64,000 nucleotides of DNA from 0-14-3-00-62-12 sp034440555. Lineage in GTDB: Bacteria; Pseudomonadota; Gammaproteobacteria; Xanthomonadales; Ahniellaceae. Below are positions 57,795-64,000 of the stretch, piece by piece (position 1 is the stretch's first letter; every line of letters starts with the position of its first letter). Made by a program: the position numbers and the translations under genes. The DNA is taken from positions 1 to 64,000 of the forward strand of contig JAWXCG010000119.1 in assembly GCA_034440555.1 (NCBI GenBank), read 5' to 3'. Below the pieces are notes generated by a model. It ran no database searches, was not told the origin of the DNA, and saw only the letters and a list, made by a program, of their open reading frames with translations.

Positions 57795-59772
57795 TCGCGC
57801 CAGCGTTGCCGTCGCTTTGCTCTACCAGTCCCAGGCGCTGCATCAGCACCTGCGTGCTGCCTTGGATGAATTTGGCGCGCATGTCGTCTATGAGTCGGCG
57901 ACTTCAGGCTACGATTTGTCTGCACTAGAGAGTTCAGGTGCTAGCGTGGTCGTGATCAACCTCGACCCGGCAATCGACGAGGAGATTGCGCAGATTGAAG
58001 AGTTGCTGGTTGATGAAACGCGCAAAGTGATTTTCAACGACGGCGAAGTGACCAGCAAGCTCAGTGGCTGGGATCTGGCGCGATGGGCGCGCCATCTCGC
58101 GGCCAAGATCACCGGCGATATTCACCTCTTGCCGGCGCGACCGGCAGGCGCCGAAGCCGTGCCGGTGCGCGACATGCCACAACACAGTTTGGATTCGGTG
58201 TTCAAGCCAGCCGCGCTGCAAGCCCCCGTGGTGACAGGCGAAGCGGAGGATAGGGCGGCACGGGAAATTGGCGATGCGCTTTCTTCTTTTGCTTTAGGTC
58301 CACGTGAGACAACACCGGTGGAGGCGCGCGACGAGCTTGCGGCCACGCTCAGCGATTTCGGTTTCTTTTCCGAGCCTGTCCGTTCGGCGCCTGCGAACGA
58401 CTTGGCGTCGGCTCCGGCGCCGCAGATGTCGGCGGCGGTCGCCAGTGTGCGCTCGGCCTCACCTGCAGCATCGCCGGCCCCCACGCCGGCAGATGAACTG
58501 TTCTCGGATTTTAACTTCTCAGAAGTGCAGGCCGACACGCAGAATACTTTGACCGATAGCGCAAGCTCGATGGACGATAATGCTTTCGCCGATATTCAAT
58601 TTGATTTTGAGGAGCGCGCCACGCCTGTCTCGTCGACTGCCGTAGCGGCGGGGCTTGACGACTTTCTTGAGCAACACAGCTACAAGCAGCAGGAGGCCAC
58701 AGTTGAACTGCAGGTGCCCGCGGCGTTTGCGGCAGCTGCGCGTAGGCCCGATGTGGATGTGGATCGCTTGATGTCGAACTTGTCTTTTGAGCTTTCGCCA
58801 ATGGGCGAAACGGCCAGTTCGAGCGAGCAATCAGGTTTATCGGCGGTCGCTGCTTCCTTAGCCGAAGACACAGATGCATTGTCATCCGCATTTGACGATG
58901 TGCTCAATTCGTTGTCGCTGCAGCCGCTTGATGATGACTTGTCGTCGACTGCACCCGCTGCGGCGGCGGTGCGCAATGAGCCGCTGGCGCCTGCCAATCA
59001 ATTCAGCGGTATGACGTTTGAACTCGATCCATTCGAAGCGGCGGCAGAGGCAACTTCCGGGCTTGCTGCGGTGGAAGATGACAATCCATTCGCAAATCTG
59101 GAATTCGGTCTGGGTACCCCGACTGGCGCTCCCGCTGCAGCCTCCTTCGCAGCGAAATCCCCGGGACGCTCTGAGGATGGCGACCCCGTAGCATCGGGCC
59201 TTTCAGGTAGCTTCTCGCGCGTGTGGGTGTTGGGTGCTTCGATCGGTGGTCCTGATGCGGTCCGCGAGTTCCTTTCGGGTATCCCGAGGTCCATCAGTTG
59301 CGTGTTTCTGCTGGCCCAACACATGGGGGCGGATTTCATCGACTTGATGGTCTCGCAACTGGCAAAGGCCACTGCACTTGATGTAAAGATGGCGGCTTCA
59401 GGTTCTGCGGCGCGTCCGGGACAGGTGCTGATCGTTCCGTTGGCGGAACGTATGCTGCTGTCCCCTGATGGGGATGTGCGCATTGTGCCGCTCGATACGC
59501 CATCTCCCTACAGTCCATCGATCGATCAAGTATTGTTTGATGTTGCCGATCGCTTCGGTGCGCGTGCCGGCGCAATCATTTTCAGTGGTATGGCGCATGA
59601 TGCCATTGAGGGCGCCAAATATTTGGCTTCCAAGGGTGGCATCGTCTGGGTACAGGATCCGGCGACCTGTGTAGTCAGTTCGATGATTGACGGAGCCGTG
59701 GAAGCAGGCATTGTGCGCTACCAGGGAGGGCCAGCCGATCTGGCTCAAAAATTTATTGCTGAATTTGGTTGA
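57781..59772 (+). CDS. chpB: ChpB, CheB-type methylesterase with unusually long acidic N-terminal extension
   Basis: A 663-residue protein. The C-terminal methylesterase (about 478-663) has catalytic S487 in VLGASIGGPDAV, H514 in LLAQHMGADF and D607 in FSGMAHDAIEG, so it should demethylate PilJ. Residues 1-112 look like an alpha/beta receiver-like domain lacking the acidic pocket. Residues about 120-475 form an Ala/Asp/Ser/Pro-rich, probably disordered linker holding seven copies of a short motif with an invariant-like aromatic (for example FSDFNFSE, FADIQFDF, FSGMTFEL, FANLEFGL). Pseudomonas ChpB is roughly half as long. The GTG start at 57781 has GAGG 7 nt upstream and overlaps the chpA end by 14 nt. 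Confidence 0.92.
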   Translation: MLFTDRASVAVALLYQSQALHQHLRAALDEFGAHVVYESATSGYDLSALESSGASVVVINLDPAIDEEIAQIEELLVDETRKVIFNDGEVTSKLSGWDLARWARHLAAKITGDIHLLPARPAGAEAVPVRDMPQHSLDSVFKPAALQAPVVTGEAEDRAAREIGDALSSFALGPRETTPVEARDELAATLSDFGFFSEPVRSAPANDLASAPAPQMSAAVASVRSASPAASPAPTPADELFSDFNFSEVQADTQNTLTDSASSMDDNAFADIQFDFEERATPVSSTAVAAGLDDFLEQHSYKQQEATVELQVPAAFAAAARRPDVDVDRLMSNLSFELSPMGETASSSEQSGLSAVAASLAEDTDALSSAFDDVLNSLSLQPLDDDLSSTAPAAAAVRNEPLAPANQFSGMTFELDPFEAAAEATSGLAAVEDDNPFANLEFGLGTPTGAPAAASFAAKSPGRSEDGDPVASGLSGSFSRVWVLGASIGGPDAVREFLSGIPRSISCVFLLAQHMGADFIDLMVSQLAKATALDVKMAASGSAARPGQVLIVPLAERMLLSPDGDVRIVPLDTPSPYSPSIDQVLFDVADRFGARAGAIIFSGMAHDAIEGAKYLASKGGIVWVQDPATCVVSSMIDGAVEAGIVRYQGGPADLAQKFIAEFG

Positions 59773-59810
59773 CCACGGCGCTGCGATGACCTCGCCGCCG
59801 CAAAGTGAGC

Positions 59811-60284
59811 ATGCCCATGACCTTGCCAAACGAAATCCGCGCTCTGATGATCAGCGTCACCAATGGTCGCGTGTTGTTACCCAATGCCGCGGTGACCGAG
59901 ATCATCTCGTTTTCGCATCCCGATCCGGTCGAAGGCGCGCCGCCTTGGTTGCTTGGTCGCATGCGTTGGCGCGGCTGGGGTGTGCCGCTAATCTCTTTTG
60001 CACTACTCGCTGGACTTGCGCACAAGGAAGCAGAGCGCAATGCCAAGGTGACCGTGGTGAAGGCGATGGGCGGCAACCCGCGCATGCCTTATCTCGCGAT
60101 CATGGCGCAGGGGTTTCCTCGATTGACCAATATCTCGCAGGACGCACTGATTATTACCGGGGAAGAGGAATACAAGGCTCCCGGTGTGATGTATACGACG
60201 CTGCTGCGCGACGACACCGCCATAGTTCCGGATCTGTTCCAGATCGAAATGCTGATCAACGACGCACTGGTTCTCGCTGCCTGA
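59811..60284 (+). CDS. chpC: ChpC, CheW-like protein
   Basis: A 157-residue CheW-fold adaptor: LMISVTNGRVLLPNAAVTEIISF, GAPPWLLGRMRWRGWGVPLISF, VTVVKAMGG, and YLAIMAQGFPRLTNISQD. It should be an alternative adaptor coupling other receptors to ChpA. Starts at 59805 (GTG), 59811 (ATG) or 59817 (ATG) are all possible; GTGAG lies just before the second. It ends the Pil-Chp locus, 38 bp after chpB. Confidence 0.9.
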   Translation: MPMTLPNEIRALMISVTNGRVLLPNAAVTEIISFSHPDPVEGAPPWLLGRMRWRGWGVPLISFALLAGLAHKEAERNAKVTVVKAMGGNPRMPYLAIMAQGFPRLTNISQDALIITGEEEYKAPGVMYTTLLRDDTAIVPDLFQIEMLINDALVLAA

Positions 60285-60435
60285 TGTGCACTGCCTGCCT
60301 GCCGGTTGTCGCTGACTCTGGCGACAGCGGTTGACAGCAGATGCGCTGCATTACCCGTGGCACCATGAACGGCGATTGCCCCCGTGTTGGTGTGAGGGAT
60401 TACCAGGTTCCCAATCCGTTTCGAGTCTGGCTGGC

Positions 60436-61581
60436 ATGCGCATAGAAACCAAATTGCCCAAAGTGGGCACCACTATTTTCACGGTGATGAGCCAATTGGC
60501 GGCCGAGCACAAGGCGGTCAACCTTGGGCAGGGGTTTCCCGACTTTGACGGCCCCAAGCGCTTGCGGGATGCACTGGCACGTGCCGTCAATGAGGGTAAA
60601 AACCAGTATTCGGCGATGGCGGGTATACCCCGGCTGCGTGAGCAGATCGCGCTCAAGACCGAGCGTCTGTATGGCCGCCGGGTCAACTCTGACACCGAGA
60701 TCACCGTCACCAGCGGTGCCACTGAGGCGTTGTTCAACGCGATTTCCTTATTGGTGCGCCCCGGCGATGAAGTGGTCGTGCTCGATCCTTGCTACGACTG
60801 CTACGAACCTGCGATCGAACTCAATGGTGGGCGCGCCATACACGTGCCGCTCACGCTTCCGGATTTTTCGGTCGACTGGCAGCAAGTAAACGACGCCTGC
60901 ACGCGGCGTACGCGCGCGATCATTGTCAACACGCCGCACAATCCGAGTGGGGCGGTGTTCAGCGCGCAAGACATCGATGCGCTAGCCGAGATTGCCCGTC
61001 GTCACGACATCGCCGTCATCTCGGATGAGGTTTACGAACACATTATTTTTGATGGCCATGAGCACCAGAGTGTATTGCGGCATCCTGAGTTGGCCGAACG
61101 CAGTTTTGTGATCTCGTCCTTCGGCAAGACCTACCACTGCACTGGCTGGAAAGTCGGCTATTGCATTGCGCCGGCGGCGCTCAGCAACGAATTTCGCAAA
61201 GTGCACCAATACGTGACGTTTTGTACGTTTCAACCAGCACAGTGGGCGTTGGCCGAGGTCCTTGAAGCAGAACCCCAGCACTATCTTGAGTTGCCCGCGT
61301 TCTATCAGGAAAAGCGCGACCGTTTCCGTACACTACTGGCGGCATCGCGCTTCGATCTGTTGCCAGTGGCTGGCGCTTACTTCCAGATCGTCGATTATTC
61401 GCGCATCAGTGATCGCGATGACCTGAGTTTTTGTGAATGGCTGACGCGTGAACATGGAGTTGCGGCAATACCGGTTTCAGCGTTTTACGAAACTCCGCCG
61501 GAGATGCGGCTGATTCGCTTTTGCTTCGCCAAAACGGATGCCACGTTGGTCAGCGCCGCAGACAAACTTGCCCGCGTGTGA
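60436..61581 (+). CDS. PLP-dependent methionine/glutamine aminotransferase (YbdL-like)
   Basis: A 381-residue fold-type I aminotransferase. Visible: AVNLGQGFPDFDGPKRL, YSAMAGIPRLREQIA, ITVTSGATEALFNAI, the substrate/PLP loop NTPHNPSGAVF, ISDEVYEHIIFD and the PLP lysine in SSFGKTYHCTGWKVGY. This matches E. coli YbdL (methionine aminotransferase) and kynurenine/glutamine transaminase K relatives. The ATG at 60436 fits the family; the frame upstream to 60331 does not. The following gene is an omega-amidase, so a transaminase/omega-amidase pathway for 2-oxo-4-methylthiobutanoate is likely (inference from the pair). Confidence 0.92.
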   Translation: MRIETKLPKVGTTIFTVMSQLAAEHKAVNLGQGFPDFDGPKRLRDALARAVNEGKNQYSAMAGIPRLREQIALKTERLYGRRVNSDTEITVTSGATEALFNAISLLVRPGDEVVVLDPCYDCYEPAIELNGGRAIHVPLTLPDFSVDWQQVNDACTRRTRAIIVNTPHNPSGAVFSAQDIDALAEIARRHDIAVISDEVYEHIIFDGHEHQSVLRHPELAERSFVISSFGKTYHCTGWKVGYCIAPAALSNEFRKVHQYVTFCTFQPAQWALAEVLEAEPQHYLELPAFYQEKRDRFRTLLAASRFDLLPVAGAYFQIVDYSRISDRDDLSFCEWLTREHGVAAIPVSAFYETPPEMRLIRFCFAKTDATLVSAADKLARV

Positions 61582-61755
61582 TTGAGGCGCTGCGATTTGC
61601 GCAATGGTTCCTGCTCGCAGCGTCAACCGTTCGAGTCAACGCTTGTGGACTGAAGCGTGTCGGGCCGTTGTTACACAGTCCTGCGGATCATATCGACCTG
61701 GAACGGGCCGCCTCGATCGGAGATACTGCATGCTCACCACCAGGCTCTTTTGGCG

Positions 61756-62556
61756 ATGAATGATCTGCGCGTATCGTTGGTTCAGTCGGCCACGCTCTGG
61801 CACGATTCACCGGGCAACCGCAATATGCTCGCTGCGCTATGCCTGCCGCTGAAAGGGCAGACTGATCTGGTTGTCTTGCCCGAGGCCTTCACCAGCGGCT
61901 TTACCAACGAGACTTTGGTGAATGCAGAGCGCATGGACGGTGCGTCCCTGGTGTGGATGCGCGGACTCGCCAGCCGCTTGCAAGCGGTAGTGACCGGCAG
62001 CATGGTGGTGCGCGACGGTGACAAGTACTTCAACCGTCTGCTTTGGGTTCGGCCCGATGGCACGATGACGCACTACGACAAGCGACACTTGTTTCGAATG
62101 GCGCGCGAGCATCAGCGTTATGCCGGTGGCGAGCAGCGGTTGATTGTCGAATTGAAGGGTTGGCGCATCTGCCCCATGGTTTGCTACGACTTGCGTTTTC
62201 CGGTGTGGATACGTAACCGATTCAACCACAGCGTGCCGGATCGATTTGACTACGATCTGCTGCTGTTCGTGGCCAACTGGCCCTCGGCGCGGCGGCATCC
62301 CTGGCGCACTTTGTTGCGTGCGCGCGCCATCGAAAATCTATGCTACGTGGCCGGTGTCAATCGTGTCGGCACAGACGGCAACCAATTGCACTATGCCGGT
62401 GACTCGGCGCTGATCGATCATGTGGGTGAGACGATCGTCGAATTAGGCGCACAGGTGCAGGTGGTGACGGGCACGCTCTCGGGTACGTCGCTGTTTGCCC
62501 ATCGCGAGCGATTCCCGGCCTGGATGGATGCTGATCAGTTCGACCTGCGTCTTTAG
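61756..62556 (+). CDS. yafV: Omega-amidase (YafV/NIT2-like nitrilase superfamily)
   Basis: A 266-residue carbon-nitrogen hydrolase expected to deamidate 2-oxoglutaramate or 2-oxosuccinamate left by glutamine/asparagine transamination. The Glu-Lys-Cys triad is visible: E in VVLPEAFTSGF, K in HYDKRHLFRMA, C in PMVCYDLRFPVW. FVANWPSARRHPWRTLLRARAIEN is the family helix. The ATG at 61756 gives the standard N-terminus (MNDLRVSLVQSATLWHD); ribosome-binding site is weak. It follows the aminotransferase by 174 bp. Confidence 0.93.
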   Translation: MNDLRVSLVQSATLWHDSPGNRNMLAALCLPLKGQTDLVVLPEAFTSGFTNETLVNAERMDGASLVWMRGLASRLQAVVTGSMVVRDGDKYFNRLLWVRPDGTMTHYDKRHLFRMAREHQRYAGGEQRLIVELKGWRICPMVCYDLRFPVWIRNRFNHSVPDRFDYDLLLFVANWPSARRHPWRTLLRARAIENLCYVAGVNRVGTDGNQLHYAGDSALIDHVGETIVELGAQVQVVTGTLSGTSLFAHRERFPAWMDADQFDLRL

Positions 62557-62679
62557 GAGCGCACGCGGGCGCGACTTGACGTTTCGAAGTGTTTGTCACG
62601 GCCGGGTCCGCGCGTACAGTGGATCGCGGCTCGACAGGTGGGGCCACGTCGGCAACGGCGGCCGCGCGCGGCTGCGCGG

Positions 62680-63609
62680 CTAGAGTTTTTGATCCCGCAC
62701 CGCCTGCACCACGCGTTTCGGTGCCTCGATCTGCGGATAGTGGCCGATGCCCGGCAGTTCGACGATATCTGGGGCAGTGATCAGCTCGCGATAGCGGGCG
62801 ACCATATGTGCTCCCGAGACTGGATCGGCCAGGCCATTGATCAATCGCAATGGAATAGTGCTTTCGCTGAGCGCAGCGACCCAGCGCTGGCGATACTGTC
62901 GGCGCTCCGGGATGTATCGCAACAGCAGTGGCGCGATCAGGTGACCTTCAGCTTGCGCGATGAGTGCCCAAAACTCGTCCAATGCAGCGTCACCGGGTTG
63001 ATGCTGGTCCGAGAATACGGCGCGAAAACTTCGGCCAAAGCGCTCGCGATTCAGGCGCTCGGCCAGCCAGGGACCGAGCGGAGAAAGCAAGAGTTTCTGG
63101 ATCAGCCGCGGGCGATGGGTTTCCGGGAACAGCCCGCCATTGAGCAAGGCGACCGAACACAGCCGCGACGGGTGCGGTGCGGCGGGTCGTTCGATATGCC
63201 GTGCGAGTAATTCCTGCGCCACACTGTCGCCGTAATCGTGTGCCAGAAGGCGCCATTCGTCGACTTGGTTTAGTGCCAGCAGTGCCTCGATCGCATCGGC
63301 CTGCTCCTTGATCGAATATTTGTGAGGCCGCGGTTTTGAAGAGAGACCGAAACCCAGCAGGTCAGGCGCCAACAGTCTGAAGTTTTGACTCAAAGCGCTC
63401 CAAATCTCGATCCAGTCGAACGAAGAGGTTGGAAATCCGTGCACCAAAACCAGCACCGGCGCGGCGGATGATTCCCAGTTTTCGCTGCAACGGTAAACGA
63501 TGTGATGCGGCCCAAACGCAAAATGGTGGCACTGCGCATACCAGTCACGCAGGCGCTGGCTGGGTAGTTTGGAAATGATCATCGCGTCCATGACCCGGGA
63601 AACTATCAT
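62680..63609 (-). CDS. Alpha/beta hydrolase, haloalkane dehalogenase / epoxide hydrolase-like
   Basis: A 309-residue alpha/beta hydrolase. Oxyanion segment VLVLVHGFPTSSFDW, APDLLGFGLSSKP, nucleophile elbow LLAHDYGDSVAQ with Asp rather than Ser as nucleophile, acid in INGLADPVSGAHM and catalytic His in PGIGHYPQIEAP. The Asp nucleophile puts it with dehalogenases and epoxide hydrolases rather than esterases. A cap domain lies at about 150-235. Physiological substrate unknown. The start is uncertain: ATG at 63609, or 63591/63582 within the first ten codons. Divergent from eno. Confidence 0.87.
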   Translation of the reverse strand: MIVSRVMDAMIISKLPSQRLRDWYAQCHHFAFGPHHIVYRCSENWESSAAPVLVLVHGFPTSSFDWIEIWSALSQNFRLLAPDLLGFGLSSKPRPHKYSIKEQADAIEALLALNQVDEWRLLAHDYGDSVAQELLARHIERPAAPHPSRLCSVALLNGGLFPETHRPRLIQKLLLSPLGPWLAERLNRERFGRSFRAVFSDQHQPGDAALDEFWALIAQAEGHLIAPLLLRYIPERRQYRQRWVAALSESTIPLRLINGLADPVSGAHMVARYRELITAPDIVELPGIGHYPQIEAPKRVVQAVRDQKL

Positions 63610-63683
63610 TTGCGCGGGGTTTTGGCTTTGCCGCTCGCAGCGAGGTTGCTACCCTAAGCGCCCCTCCCCAAGCGCTGGTCCCT

Positions 63684-64000
63684 ATGAAGATCCGTTCTGT
63701 CCTCGCGCGCGAGATTCTCGACTCACGCGGCAATCCCACACTCGAAGCTGAAGTATCGCTGGAAAGCGGTCACACCGGGCGAGCCGCGGTGCCGAGCGGC
63801 GCTTCCACTGGATCGAGAGAGGCCGTGGAGTTGCGCGACGGAGACAAGACACGCTATCTGGGCAAAGGCGTGCTCAAGGCAGTGGAACATGTCAACAGCG
63901 CGATCCGAAGCTCGGTGGTCGGCACTGATGCGACCGATCAGCGTGGACTAGACGATCGCTTGATTGCGCTGGACGGCACCCCGAACAAGGCCCGACTGGG
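63684..64000 (+). CDS. eno: Enolase (partial, N-terminal 105 residues)
   Basis: Glycolytic 2-phosphoglycerate dehydratase, cut by the right window edge. The N-terminal domain is unmistakable: IRSVLAREILDSRGNPTLEAEV, AAVPSGASTGSREAVELRDGD, YLGKGVLKAVEHVN and LIALDGTPNKARLG. The serine of the mobile loop SGAS is present. The ATG at 63684 matches the family start; I see no clear ribosome-binding site. It is divergent from the alpha/beta hydrolase with 74 bp between starts. Confidence 0.95.
   Translation, partial: MKIRSVLAREILDSRGNPTLEAEVSLESGHTGRAAVPSGASTGSREAVELRDGDKTRYLGKGVLKAVEHVNSAIRSSVVGTDATDQRGLDDRLIALDGTPNKARL

Overview
The window is chromosomal DNA from a GC-rich gammaproteobacterium, most likely of the Xanthomonadales/Lysobacterales type. 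This is inferred from gene content: a gshB / pilG divergence beside tonB-algH-ruvX-pyrR-pyrB, a complete Pil-Chp chemosensory locus, pilT-pilU opposite yggS-proC-yggT, a DUF2007 'pathogenicity-like' protein, an IPTL-type exosortase, and kdsD-kdsC-lptC-lptA-lptB. About 60 genes fill the window densely. No tRNA, rRNA, CRISPR array or prophage was recognised.

Layout. 1-7.2 kb (minus strand): the 2-oxoglutarate dehydrogenase genes sucA, sucB and lpdA, with a small membrane protein gene, a secreted protein and an AcuI/YhdH-type oxidoreductase that runs off the left edge. 7.4-12.4 kb: purB-roxA-GNAT (minus) divergent from fumC. 12.6-15.2 kb: a YtrA-type GntR/ABC operon with a clear operator over its promoter. 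15.3-19.5 kb: glutathione peroxidase and the LPS export/Kdo genes. 20-22.4 kb: ibaG-murA and bpt. 22.5-29.5 kb (minus): M16 lipoprotein peptidase, DUF2007 protein, tesB, an amidase, aroB and aroK. 29.7-35.6 kb (plus): exosortase H, an SDR protein, dodecin, an orphan response regulator, pdxH, a BtuF-like protein and a GGDEF protein. 35.7-39.5 kb (minus): phosphotransferase, a frameshifted histidine phosphatase, yggT, proC and yggS. 39.7-42 kb: pilT and pilU. 42.2-46.8 kb (minus): pyrB, pyrR, ruvX, algH, tonB and gshB. 47.1-60.3 kb (plus): pilG, pilI, pilJ, pilK, chpA, chpB and chpC. 60.4-62.6 kb: a methionine aminotransferase / omega-amidase pair. The window ends with an alpha/beta hydrolase and the start of eno.

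The genes form several working units. pilT/pilU (pilus retraction motors) and the Pil-Chp locus (MCP, CheW, CheA, CheR, CheB and CheY analogues) point to regulated type IV pilus motility. SucA/SucB/LpdA and FumC belong to the TCA cycle. Kdo synthesis, Lpt transport, MurA, AroB/AroK and GshB are housekeeping.

The most unusual structure is a family of four short intergenic elements (127, 148, 170 and 193 bp). They have 18-bp imperfect terminal inverted repeats and 4-bp YTAR target duplications, which fits a non-autonomous IS5-group MITE. They carry 0, 1, 2 and 3 tandem copies of a 22-bp unit. Two copies sit exactly on the stop codon of the neighbouring gene, and one lies directly against the lpdA ribosome-binding site. 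A second notable feature is the long acidic linker of ChpB, which repeats a short aromatic motif that also occurs once in ChpA.
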